In this document: positions 7,788 through 15,255 of the stretch, in pieces | Layout of the letters: every line of letters starts with the position of its first letter | Numbering within the stretch: position 1 is the stretch's first letter | Origin: an uncultured Collinsella sp. | Lineage (GTDB): Bacteria > Actinomycetota > Coriobacteriia > Coriobacteriales > Coriobacteriaceae | Assembly: GCA_900541475.1 (NCBI GenBank) | Contig: UQJV01000041.1 | Location: forward strand, 1-20,191 | Length of the DNA stretch: 20,191 nt | Direction of reading: 5' to 3' | Translations under genes and position numbers: made by a program | Notes under the pieces: model-generated | What the model was told of the DNA's origin: nothing | Seen by the model: the letters and a program-made list of their open reading frames with translations, nothing else | Database searches by the model: none

Positions 7788-8136
7788 GATGGTCCGCCTT
7801 TCTGTATTCATTAGATGATGCGTCGACGGGGTAGCGCTCGCCATTGCGCTTGAGCTTGGACGAAAGCGCCGCTGGCAGGTCGATTTCATTTAAATCTGCG
7901 AAACGCAGAAGGAAAAGGAGCGTGTCGGCGACTTCGTCTTCGATGGCTTGTCGTTGCTCGGTGTCTTCGAACATTTCTGCAATGCGCTCGTCGCTCATAA
8001 AACGAAAGAGCTGAAGGAGCTCGGAGGACTCAGTTGCCATGCCGATGGCGAGCTCTTTTGGCGTGTGATACTTGCGCCAGTCGCGTGCATCACAAAAGTC
8101 CCTGACTTGTTCCGTTATGGCATCGAGCTTATCCAT
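7780..8136 (-). CDS. MazG-like nucleotide pyrophosphohydrolase (RS21-C6/dCTPase type)
   Basis: A 118-residue all-alpha NTP pyrophosphatase, expected to hydrolyse a (d)NTP to its monophosphate and pyrophosphate with magnesium. The metal motif is present as E36-S-S-E39 and E68-V-A-D71, spaced as in single-domain MazG-like proteins. HTPKELAIGMATE (24-36) and KLKRNGERYP (94-103) match the RS21-C6/DCTPP1-like branch. ATG 8136 has GGGAGG 9 nt upstream; a TTG at 8145 would crowd that site. The stop overlaps the DUF2075 start by 8 nt, so the two are probably translationally coupled. MazG-type enzymes act in house-cleaning of nucleotide pools and also occur in phage-related islands. The exact nucleotide is not predictable here. 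Confidence 0.9.
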   Translation of the reverse strand: MDKLDAITEQVRDFCDARDWRKYHTPKELAIGMATESSELLQLFRFMSDERIAEMFEDTEQRQAIEDEVADTLLFLLRFADLNEIDLPAALSSKLKRNGERYPVDASSNEYRKADHHE

Positions 8137-8167
8137 CGTCCGCAACCTCCCTGATGTTCATTGTTTT

Positions 8168-8196
8168 ATTATGGCGGTATCTGGGATTTATTGCAC
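8168..8196 (-). promoter_or_regulatory. Candidate promoter of the MazG-like/DUF2075 operon
   Basis: On the minus strand GTGCAA (8196-8191), a 17-nt spacer, and CATAAT (8173-8168). The -10 box matches 5 of 6 consensus bases and the -35 box is weak. The predicted start near 8161 gives a leader of about 25 nt ending in GGGAGG. Confidence 0.45.
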
Positions 8197-8250
8197 CTCA
8201 TTTGGGGCATGCGGTTTGTTCGGTCGCGATTGCCGATAGGGGGTTTCACC

Positions 8251-8475
8251 ATGAAAATCGAAGTTGATGTAGACCAACTGCGCGAGAGTCTGCTCGACCG
8301 CGCGGGGAGTGCGGCGGGCGTGGGTTTTCCGGCCGCCATGCTCGACGTGATGGATATCGAGGACGAGTCGCCCCAAGAGCTCCTAGCCCGAGCCGAACGC
8401 GAAGGCCTCGACCTCTGCGACTTTGCCGTCGATGGTGACGCGGACGATGACTACGGCGCAGACGAGGAATGGTAG
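8251..8475 (+). CDS. Small highly acidic hypothetical protein
   Basis: A 74-residue protein with no family I recognise. The ATG is well supported by AGGGGG 8-9 nt upstream. It has about 23 Asp/Glu against 5 Lys/Arg, and its tail (61-73) is almost wholly acidic (DADDDYGADEE). A predicted helix carries PQELLARAEREGLDL. No signal peptide or membrane segment. It is divergent from the MazG-like/DUF2075 operon with a 114-nt shared upstream region. Unlike that operon it is GC-rich and native in composition. It could be a core protein of unknown role; small acidic proteins can also be nucleic-acid mimics or antitoxins, but nothing here proves that. Confidence 0.7.
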   Translation: MKIEVDVDQLRESLLDRAGSAAGVGFPAAMLDVMDIEDESPQELLARAEREGLDLCDFAVDGDADDDYGADEEW

Positions 8476-8512
8476 CCGCGATTGAACTTCAACCCCATCC
8501 CTTCAACAAGAA

Positions 8513-8571
8513 GCGGTGAAATGGGGACTGTTTGGGCTGCTAGAAGGCCTATTCAGTCCCTATTTCACCGC
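8513..8571. terminator. Bidirectional terminator-like inverted repeat
   Basis: GCGGTGAAATGGGGACTG (8513-8530) and its complement at 8554-8571 pair over 18 bp with one mismatch and a 23-nt loop. It lies between two convergent genes, the acidic protein and the antiporter, so it can serve both. It carries the GGGGAC core seen in other intergenic hairpins here. No long T-run follows. Confidence 0.6.
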
Positions 8572-8590
8572 AACTTATGGGTGGGGATGG

Positions 8591-10192
8591 CTACGACGCC
8601 AGCGTGGCGATGACGGCTTCGTCGCCGGCGTATATGAGGGTGTTGCCGTCGGGGATGATGGTTTGGCCGTCGCGCTTGAGCATCACGACGATAAAGGGGT
8701 GCTTGCCTTGTGGCACATCGCGCAGGCGCAGTCCTGCCAGGCGACCGTGGGGTGTCACGGTGACCTCGCGCAGCGTAACCTCGGCACGCTCTTCAAACGT
8801 CGGCGCGGCCATAACCAGAAGGTCGCCTTCTTCGATCACGGTATCGCCGTTGGGCAGCACCGGGTGTGCGCCGTCGCGCAGCACCAGGACTACGAGCATG
8901 TCCGTCGCACTGCCAATGTCCGCGAGCGAGCGCCCCGCAAACGGATGCCCTACACCCACCTTGAGCTTAACGAAAGACATGCCGTCCTCGTCGCGGTAGT
9001 CGTTAAACGTGCGGCGCACGTCGCCTTCCGCGTCGATCATATCGAGTTTCTTCGCCACCGCCGGCAGCAGCGAGCCCTGCACCACAATGCTCGACACGGC
9101 GATCACAAACACCAGGTCAAACAGGTCGTGACCACCGGGAACACCGACCACCACGGCAAAGAGGCTAAACACGACCGAAGCGGCACCGCGCAGACCCGCC
9201 CAGCTTACGAGCGCAACCTGGCGAGGGTTAGTCTTAAAGGGCGCCAACAGCAGGCCCACGGCGATGGGGCGGCTCACAAAGAGCATAAACGCCATGAGTG
9301 CCAGGCCCGGTAGCAGCATTTGCGGCAGGCGTGCGGGCGTCACGAGCAGACCGAGCAAGAAGAAGATAGTCATCTCGGCCATCTCGGTGAGGGTATCGAA
9401 GAAGTGTGCCATTTCGACCTTGCCGGTGATGTCGCTCGCGCCCAGAACAATACCTGCCAGGTATACGGCCAAAAAGCCGTTGCCGCCCAGGTAGCTCGGC
9501 AGCGCGTAGGCCACGATCGCCACGGCGAACAAGAAGATGGTCTGCGCGCCCTCGGCCGTTGCATGTGCGCGTTCAATCAGGCGGCTGGATGTCCAGCCGA
9601 TGGCAAGGCCCAGCCCCACGCCCAGGATGATCTGCTTGGCCAGCAACACGGGAATGTCGATGTTGCCGCCCGCCGCGAGGGTCGCGAGCACCGCGGTGAG
9701 CATGTAGGCGACGGGGTCGTTGGAGCCTGATTCGACCTCGAGCAGCGAGTCGGTGCCGCCCTTTAGTGACAGGCTGTGCTCGCGCAGCACGCTAAAGACG
9801 CTCGCCGCATCGGTCGACGCCACGACCGAGCCTAGCAGCAGGCCGCCTATCCAGTCGAAGCCCAGCGCGAAGTGCGCAAAGGCGCCCGTGATGCCGGCGG
9901 TGATGACGACGCCGAGCGTGCTCAGCAGTACCGCGGGCGCGGCGACGGGCTTGGCACGGTCGATGTTGGTGTTAAAGCCGCCGTAGAACATGATGAACAG
10001 CAGCGCCGTGCTGCAGACGGTTTCGGTAAGCGCGTAGTCGCTAAAGTCGATGTGCGCGGGGCCGTTGACGCCCAGCAGCATGCCCAGCGCGATAAAGATG
10101 AGCAGGGTGGGGAAGGGGAGCTTTTTGCCGACGGGTTTGATGGTCAGGCACAAAATGATGACGAGGCCGATAAAGAGAAGTATCTGGTTCAT
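8591..10192 (-). CDS. NhaP2/CvrA-type K+(Na+)/H+ antiporter with RCK_C domains
   Basis: A 533-residue integral membrane CPA1 antiporter exchanging K+ or Na+ for protons. About 12 hydrophobic segments span residues 1-385. Conserved transport residues are the STDAA motif (D128), ESGSNDP (154-160, N158-D159) and LRGA (334-337). The cytoplasmic tail contains two TrkA-C/RCK_C-like segments: about 404-465 (GHPFAGRSLADIG, LPNGDTVIEEGDLLV) and about 472-533 (LRLRDVP, IPDGNTLIYAGDEAVI). These normally sense a nucleotide or ion ligand. The ATG has AGGAGCGG upstream. It stands alone in its direction, divergent from the phosphoesterase gene. Whether the ion is K+ or Na+ is not decided by sequence. Confidence 0.92.
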   Translation of the reverse strand: MNQILLFIGLVIILCLTIKPVGKKLPFPTLLIFIALGMLLGVNGPAHIDFSDYALTETVCSTALLFIMFYGGFNTNIDRAKPVAAPAVLLSTLGVVITAGITGAFAHFALGFDWIGGLLLGSVVASTDAASVFSVLREHSLSLKGGTDSLLEVESGSNDPVAYMLTAVLATLAAGGNIDIPVLLAKQIILGVGLGLAIGWTSSRLIERAHATAEGAQTIFLFAVAIVAYALPSYLGGNGFLAVYLAGIVLGASDITGKVEMAHFFDTLTEMAEMTIFFLLGLLVTPARLPQMLLPGLALMAFMLFVSRPIAVGLLLAPFKTNPRQVALVSWAGLRGAASVVFSLFAVVVGVPGGHDLFDLVFVIAVSSIVVQGSLLPAVAKKLDMIDAEGDVRRTFNDYRDEDGMSFVKLKVGVGHPFAGRSLADIGSATDMLVVLVLRDGAHPVLPNGDTVIEEGDLLVMAAPTFEERAEVTLREVTVTPHGRLAGLRLRDVPQGKHPFIVVMLKRDGQTIIPDGNTLIYAGDEAVIATLAS

Positions 10193-10317
10193 GGATAGTG
10201 TCCGCTCCTGGGTGGTTTGCGTGGCACGGTCAATTATCTGTGGTTATTTGTACCCAAAGGTGGTGGGTTTATGGGGCCGAGCCGCGGGCGTTCGCATTAT
10301 CGACACGAGGCCGGGGC

Positions 10318-10330
10318 GGGGGGGGGGGGG
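10318..10330 (+). repeat. Homopolymer run of 13 G
   Basis: Thirteen consecutive G, preceded by GGGGC. It lies about 190 nt before the phosphoesterase start and about 125 nt before the antiporter start. Runs of this length are prone to slippage and can form G-quadruplexes; the length may also be a sequencing artefact. Confidence 0.8.
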
Positions 10331-10411
10331 CTGGGTGGAGCGTTGATGATGGTGGCGCGGTATTTCCGGAGCGTGCGGGCGGCCGCTTGTGGCCGTTGGC
10401 TGTGGCGGCAC

Positions 10412-10440
10412 TTTCCAGCTTTATTGCATCGGAGTACAAT
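10412..10440 (+). promoter_or_regulatory. Candidate promoter of the phosphoesterase gene
   Basis: TTTCCA (10412-10417), 17-nt spacer, TACAAT (10435-10440). The -10 box matches 5 of 6 consensus bases and the -35 box 4 of 6. The predicted start near 10447 gives a leader of about 70 nt. Confidence 0.4.
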
Positions 10441-10515
10441 GGGTAACGTTTAAGTTCAACTTGAAGTTTTAGTCGTGGCATCGGGCTTCGGCCGTAATGC
10501 AGGGAAAGGCGTTCC

Positions 10516-11355
10516 ATGGCGATCTATGTGACATCTGATGCTCACGGGCACGTGCGCGCACTGGACGAGGCCCTTTCCAAGATCTCGCTGACGTCCGACG
10601 ACACGCTATATGTGCTGGGCGACATGATCGACCGCGGTCCCGATCCGGTCGGTGTCATCAACTTGGTGCGGTCGCTGCCCAACTCTCGCGTGCTTAAGGG
10701 CAACCACGAGCAGATTATGCTCGACGCGATCATTGGCCAGGACCCGCTCGATGCCGAGACCTGGGATATCAACGGCGGCTGGACTACGCGCCAACAGCTC
10801 AACGAAATGGAATTTGAGGCATACGAGGAGCTGGTGCGCTGGGCTGCTGCCCTGCCGCTCTATGCAGTGGCAGAGACTGCCGAGCGACCGTATCTGCTGG
10901 TGCACGCCGGCATTCAGACCGAGGCGGCGCGTACGTTTTTGCTTGAGCATGGTGTCGATTGTGCCGATGGTGCGGGGGCGGTGGATGCCGATCGCGAGCT
11001 GCTGCAGCAAATGCTCGCCGTGCAGTCGTCCGATGACCTGCTCTGGATTCGCCATGGCTATTGGGATGCCCCGACGGGGCTGCTTTCTGCCGAGGGCAAG
11101 GGTCCGGTCGTGGTGAGTGGCCACACGCCCACGGTGTCGCTGGGGCGCTATTGCGAGGTTGGCGGCCTGGCAGGGCTCGATGAGGAGTCGGGCCGCGGGC
11201 AAATGGTGCGCTTGGGTGGCGAGGATACCGCCGGTGTGCCCGATCGCATCGATATCGACTGCGCGGCGGCCACCGGTTCCGAGTTCGGCCGCGTAGGCAT
11301 CCTGCGTCTGGATGACGGGGCGGAGTTTTATGCGAACATCAACCCGGGCGAATAA
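10516..11355 (+). CDS. PPP-family metallophosphoesterase (PrpA/ApaH-like)
   Basis: A 279-residue dinuclear-metal phosphatase. The motifs are in canonical order: D8-x-H10 (SDAHGH), GDMIDRG (35-41), GNHE (62-65), LVHAG (H130) and SGHTP (H203). This order fits the PPP family, which includes bacterial Ser/Thr phosphatases of the PrpA/B type and the ApaH diadenosine-tetraphosphate hydrolase. I cannot separate protein phosphatase from Ap4A hydrolase on sequence alone. An AGGGAAAGG stretch precedes the ATG. No signal peptide, so cytoplasmic. It is monocistronic, with a repeat-rich gap downstream. Confidence 0.88.
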   Translation: MAIYVTSDAHGHVRALDEALSKISLTSDDTLYVLGDMIDRGPDPVGVINLVRSLPNSRVLKGNHEQIMLDAIIGQDPLDAETWDINGGWTTRQQLNEMEFEAYEELVRWAAALPLYAVAETAERPYLLVHAGIQTEAARTFLLEHGVDCADGAGAVDADRELLQQMLAVQSSDDLLWIRHGYWDAPTGLLSAEGKGPVVVSGHTPTVSLGRYCEVGGLAGLDEESGRGQMVRLGGEDTAGVPDRIDIDCAAATGSEFGRVGILRLDDGAEFYANINPGE

Positions 11356-11672
11356 TCGCTGCAAAGGGTAGCTAATTTGGGACGGGGCCTTTTTGACTAC
11401 TTTTGCCCTTCTGCCCGCTAATTGATTTTTCTGGGACGGGGATTAAATAATCATTTGGCCGCCCGCTGGCTAAGTGAGTAGACTTTTTTGGAAATGCCGA
11501 GCACTCAACATATTTGCCTCAATAAAACCGCAGGTCACAGACTTGTGCTTTGTCGGTGTGATCGGGGATTCGGTAAAAGTCTACTCACTTAGTTTTGCGT
11601 GATGCATATTGTCCGCAACGAGACCCCGGCCGGGGTGATTCCATCGCAAATTCCGGTGACCGGGGCAGCTAA
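11356..11672. other. 317-nt gap between convergent genes, rich in repeats
   Basis: No gene seen. It contains two TGGGACGGGG direct repeats (11378-11387 and 11432-11441), each near a GCTAATT (11371 and 11417), an 18-bp inverted-repeat pair (11470-11592), a 14-bp perfect palindrome ACCCCGGCCGGGGT (11623-11636) and CCGGT-G-ACCGG (11653-11663). A third GCTAATT lies near 11668 beside the flippase stop. The flanking genes converge, so some of these should be terminators. Confidence 0.7.
11470..11592. repeat. 18-bp perfect inverted repeats around an 87-nt centre
   Basis: CTAAGTGAGTAGACTTTT (11470-11487) and its exact complement (11575-11592). The centre has no ORF. The architecture is like the 3268-3458 element, but the arm sequence is unrelated. 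Possible MITE-like element or structured RNA. Confidence 0.65.
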
Positions 11673-13253
11673 TTAGGCGCCGTATGGGTTGCGGGCTCGT
11701 TCTATGCGCTGGCGGATGTGGGCGTATTCGACAATCAACAGCACCAGCAGTAGGGCCATGATAGCCAGGTAGCTTACGACGGCACCCATCAGGCCAAGCA
11801 GGTTGATCAGGATCACCGGGAGCACTACGCTCACGGCAAAGCAGATGAGGTAAATCTTGGTGACGTCGCCGGCGTGGCGCACCACCGTGATAATGGCGTA
11901 GATAAAATCGATGGCCGCGGTTACGCCGCCGGCGACGACCATCAGCAGCGCCAATGTGCGGTAGCGCTCAAAGCTGAGGCCGTACATAAAGCTCATGAGG
12001 GGAATGCCGGGACCGGCCATAAATGCGGCGCACACGCCGGTGATGGCCACGATTAGTGCCATAACGGCAATAATAATCAAGTCAAAACGGCGGCGTTTGC
12101 GCGGGTTCGCCCAAATGCTCGACAGACGCAGGAGCTGCGGTTTATAGACAAATCCGATGCTCAGCAAAATAGCCTGCGCTGGAAAGAACAGGGCATTAAA
12201 GTACAGCTGGTATTTGTAGGCCAGCGTGCCTTCCATCACAAACTTGGGCATGCTCTCGATAAGGTTGAATAAAAAGAGCGCGCCAAAGAGCGGGGCGCAC
12301 TGGACAAACAGGTGGCCGACCTCGCGCAGACTCACGTGGCGCGATTTTTCGGTCTCGAGCAGAGCGAGCGGCGCGGTGACCAGCATGAGCGAGGCGATGG
12401 CGGTGACACCCATGGCCATCGCCGCGATGGGCATGCTGCGCGTAAGGAACAGCGCCACGCTAAAGACCGCGATGACGCCGACGGAGCGTAGCGTTAGGCT
12501 CATGCCGGCCAGGTAGAGTTTATCGGCCTGCTGCAGGCGGCCCTCGTATACGTCGGCGACGCCGTCGACCACCTTATAGAGGTAGACGCCCAGGCCGATC
12601 GTCGCCATGTGCGCGTCGTAGCCGCGGGCGCTGCTGTATGCAAGGCCGCAGGCCAGCGCGATCGCTCCGCAAAGCCAGCGATTGAGCTGGTAGGAGGCAA
12701 AGGACGTCTTCTCGTCGATATCCGAGACCTGGAAATTGCGCACGCCGTAGTTGCACGCGATCATGATGAGCGTGCCGGTGACAAAGGCGATGGAGAACTT
12801 GCCGGCTTCCTCGGCGCCCACAAGCTGCGTGGACACGATGGTGAGCAGCGGAAACGCCATGCCCCATACGGCGGTGCCGAGGGTGTTCCAAAGATAGTCG
12901 CGACTGGTGGCGTGCTCTTCGTATTCGGCTTCCTGCGTGGAGAAACCGCCGCCGTAGACAGCGCCGAGCAGGCGGTTCCACCAGGCGTTGACCATGCGGT
13001 GGATGGGGCCGGGCTCGCGATCGCGCTCGCGCCGGCGACGTGTGGCCTGGCCGCTGTCGGGGCCGCCGGCGTTGCGCTGACTCAACTCCTGGATACGTGC
13101 GAGCTCCTCGGCGGTATGCGATGCGGGGAACAGGCCGTTCTCGATGCGTCCACCTTGGGCCTTTGCGGTGCCGCCGCTCGCTGCGGCGGGGCCGGCGACG
13201 CCGTTGCGGCGGGCGATGGCGCGGCGGATGCTATCGAGGGGCGTGATGCTCAA
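11673..13253 (-). CDS. Wzx-like polysaccharide flippase with N-terminal extension
   Basis: A 526-residue membrane protein of the MVF/MATE-like oligosaccharide exporter group, expected to flip a lipid-linked glycan across the membrane. About 12 hydrophobic segments run from residue 120 to 515. The first about 118 residues are hydrophilic and unusual for the family: Ala/Gly-rich, then a strongly basic stretch (TRRRRERDRE at 71-80). The start is TTG, 7 nt after AAAGGA; no ATG is suitably placed. A TATACT -10-like box lies upstream (minus strand, 13287-13282) without a good -35. No glycosyltransferase genes are nearby, so the glycan is unknown. It is divergent from the lactate permease gene. Confidence 0.8.
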   Translation of the reverse strand: MSITPLDSIRRAIARRNGVAGPAAASGGTAKAQGGRIENGLFPASHTAEELARIQELSQRNAGGPDSGQATRRRRERDREPGPIHRMVNAWWNRLLGAVYGGGFSTQEAEYEEHATSRDYLWNTLGTAVWGMAFPLLTIVSTQLVGAEEAGKFSIAFVTGTLIMIACNYGVRNFQVSDIDEKTSFASYQLNRWLCGAIALACGLAYSSARGYDAHMATIGLGVYLYKVVDGVADVYEGRLQQADKLYLAGMSLTLRSVGVIAVFSVALFLTRSMPIAAMAMGVTAIASLMLVTAPLALLETEKSRHVSLREVGHLFVQCAPLFGALFLFNLIESMPKFVMEGTLAYKYQLYFNALFFPAQAILLSIGFVYKPQLLRLSSIWANPRKRRRFDLIIIAVMALIVAITGVCAAFMAGPGIPLMSFMYGLSFERYRTLALLMVVAGGVTAAIDFIYAIITVVRHAGDVTKIYLICFAVSVVLPVILINLLGLMGAVVSYLAIMALLLVLLIVEYAHIRQRIERARNPYGA

Positions 13254-13312
13254 GGCGGAGTCCTTTCTATTGCTGCGCTCTAGTATAGACGCGGCGGTGT
13301 TTGCTCGTGTTT

Positions 13313-13329
13313 TTGAACGGATTGTTCAA
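13313..13329. promoter_or_regulatory. TTGAAC-N5-GTTCAA operator-like palindrome
   Basis: A perfect 6-bp inverted repeat with a 5-nt spacer, in the divergent region between flippase and lactate permease. A further GTTCAA half-site lies at about 13376-13381. Such a symmetric site fits a dimeric regulator, but the regulator is not identifiable. Confidence 0.4.
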
Positions 13330-13432
13330 TATTTCGGCAGGCGGCAGAAAATTGTCGGTAAGCGTGCGGTATCCTGTTCAAGTTTTATGACACCCCCGAT
13401 GCCGCCCTCGCGGTACCAAGGAGCTTTTACCC

Positions 13433-15004
13433 ATGGACGTCGCCGCATTTTTGCTGGCTCTTGTGCCTATCATCTGGCTTGTCGTGATGCTGCTGTGCTT
13501 TAAATGGCCGGCCTGGAAAGCCGCGATTGGTTCGTTTGTTCTTTCGTGCGTGCTCGCCTTTGCGTGGTGGCATTTGCCGGTGGCGCAGATAGCCACGGCC
13601 TCGCTCGAGGGCTTTTTGATGGCGCTGTGGCCCATCGTGTTGGTGATTATCGCCGCCGTCTTTACGTATAACCTCTGCGTTCGCACGGGCGCCATGGACG
13701 TGATCGGCAGCATGATCACCTCCATCAGCAGCGATCGCCGTCTGCTGGCGCTGCTCGTGGCGTGGTGCTTCGGCGGCTTTATGGAGGGCATGGCTGGCTT
13801 TGGTACCGCTGTCGCCATTCCCGCCGGCATGCTCGCGGGCCTTGGTTTTGAGGCCGTGCCTGCCGTGCTGATCTGCCTGCTGGCCAACGGCGTGCCCACG
13901 CCCTATGGCTCCATCGGCATCCCCACGGTGTCCGTTGCCGACCTGGTGGGTCTGGATTCCCTGCACCTGGCGACCGTTCAGCTGGTGCAGCTCGCACCGT
14001 TCTTTGTGGTGATGCCGCTGCTCATCGTGTTGGTTGCGGGCCGCGTGGCCGACGATCAAGGCGATGTTGCGAGCGTAGGCGAGCGCCTGCACGGCGTGGC
14101 CGGTATCGCGCTGCTCTCTGGCGCGTCCTTTGTCGGCGCTGCCCTGGTCGTCGCTATGTTTGTGGGCCCCGAGCTTGCCGTGGTCGTGGGCTCCATCGTG
14201 TCGCTCGCGCTGACCGCCGCGCTTGCCATGCGCGCCGAGAAGTCCGGTCACCTGGACGCGCGCTTTCACATGAATATCGAGGCCGGTGAGCAGCTCACCG
14301 CTAAGTCGGCGCTTTCTGCCTGGTCGTGTTTCATCCTGATTTTTGTACTGCTGTTGGGTACGTCCAACCTGGTGCCCGCCGTGCATGCCGCGCTTGCGCC
14401 CTTTGCGAGTCACGTGCAGGTGTATTGCGGCGAGAACCCCGGCACGCTTACGTTTTCGTGGATCAACACGCCGGGTGTTTGGATTTTCATGGCTGCGTTT
14501 GTCGGTGGCGCCATTCAGGGCGCTTCGCCGCGCATGATGGGCGAGGTGCTGGCCGCGACCGTCAAGCAGATGATGCCGACGGTAATCACGATGCTTTCGG
14601 TGCTGGGCTGCGCCAAGGTGATGGGCTATGCAGGCATGATCTCTTCGATCAGCGCGTTCTGCATTGCGGTCGCAGGTGGCCTGTACCCGATTCTGGCCCC
14701 GTGGATCGGTGCCGTCGGTGCGTTCGTGACCGGTTCGGGCACGTCCTCGGGCATGCTGTTTGGCCCCATCCAGAGCCAGGCCGCTTCGGCGCTGGGCGTG
14801 AGCGACTACTGGATGGTCGCGCTGAACGCCCTGGGTGTCGCCGCCGGCAAGATGATCTCGCCGCAAACGCTCGCGATTGGCCTTGCCGCCGTGCACGTGC
14901 GCGGTAAGGACGCCGAACTCCTGGGTGCAGTGCTGCCCTACGCCGTCGGCATGCTGGTCCTCATGAGCGCCATCGCCATGCTCGGCCAAGGCCTGCCACT
15001 GTAG
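13433..15004 (+). CDS. lctP: L-lactate permease (LctP family)
   Basis: A 523-residue LctP-family secondary transporter importing lactate (and often glycolate) with a cation. About 13 hydrophobic segments fill the length. The family signature GGFMEGMAGFGTAVAIP (114-130) is intact, as are ANGVPTPYGSIGIPT (151-165) and the C-terminal GSGTSSGMLFGPIQ segment. The ATG follows AAGGAG at a normal distance. No lactate-utilisation genes adjoin it in the window; pckA is the next gene, 252 nt on. The gap has two strong hairpins, so the two are probably separate transcripts. Confidence 0.92.
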   Translation: MDVAAFLLALVPIIWLVVMLLCFKWPAWKAAIGSFVLSCVLAFAWWHLPVAQIATASLEGFLMALWPIVLVIIAAVFTYNLCVRTGAMDVIGSMITSISSDRRLLALLVAWCFGGFMEGMAGFGTAVAIPAGMLAGLGFEAVPAVLICLLANGVPTPYGSIGIPTVSVADLVGLDSLHLATVQLVQLAPFFVVMPLLIVLVAGRVADDQGDVASVGERLHGVAGIALLSGASFVGAALVVAMFVGPELAVVVGSIVSLALTAALAMRAEKSGHLDARFHMNIEAGEQLTAKSALSAWSCFILIFVLLLGTSNLVPAVHAALAPFASHVQVYCGENPGTLTFSWINTPGVWIFMAAFVGGAIQGASPRMMGEVLAATVKQMMPTVITMLSVLGCAKVMGYAGMISSISAFCIAVAGGLYPILAPWIGAVGAFVTGSGTSSGMLFGPIQSQAASALGVSDYWMVALNALGVAAGKMISPQTLAIGLAAVHVRGKDAELLGAVLPYAVGMLVLMSAIAMLGQGLPL

Positions 15005-15036
15005 CCGGCACTCTGGGAACGTCCCTAAGTGCCGGC
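15004..15036 (+). terminator. lctP terminator hairpin
   Basis: GCCGGCACT (15004-15012) and AGTGCCGGC (15028-15036) form a perfect 9-bp stem starting at the last base of the lctP stop codon. The loop holds GGGAACGTCCC, itself a small palindrome. There is no T-run, so termination is inferred from position and stem strength. Confidence 0.6.
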
Positions 15037-15040
15037 ATCT

Positions 15041-15080
15041 GGGGACACTCCTTGGTTGTTGCCTGTTCAAGAGTGTCCCC
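15041..15080. terminator. Second hairpin in the lctP-pckA gap with GGGGAC core
   Basis: GGGGACACTC (15041-15050) and GAGTGTCCCC (15071-15080) are perfect complements. A CTTG/CAAG extension would pair with one bulged base. A further GAACGTCCCC lies at 15098-15107. It is in tandem with the hairpin at 15004 and belongs by sequence to the window's GGGGAC hairpins. It may be a terminator or a repeat. Confidence 0.5.
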
Positions 15081-15255
15081 AACGGCTAGTCGTTTAAGAA
15101 CGTCCCCGATGACTGGGCCGCTTGCCTGCGATTTTTGACCGTTGGGCGGGCGCTTCGCCGTTGCCGCAAAAACGTTTTTGCATATCGGGTACAACGGGCT
15201 TTACGTGAGTAAAGTGCGCGCCGCGTCCACGTGCCGCGTTTTTAAAGGAGGCCCC

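Larger units (their letters stand above)
10193..10515. other. 323-nt divergent intergenic region with poly-G tract
   Basis: No convincing gene on either strand. It holds a run of 13 G (10318-10330), a candidate promoter for the phosphoesterase (10412-10440), and overlapping small palindromes around 10450-10466 (AAGTT-C-AACTT and TTCAA-C-TTGAA) just past the predicted transcription start, a possible operator. Confidence 0.6.

Noticed and set aside
13427..15082. 551-codon open frame on the minus strand opposite lctP
   Set aside because: It is antisense to a clear lactate permease, its product is rich in His/Arg/Gln with no domain or membrane logic, and such frames are common opposite GC-rich genes.
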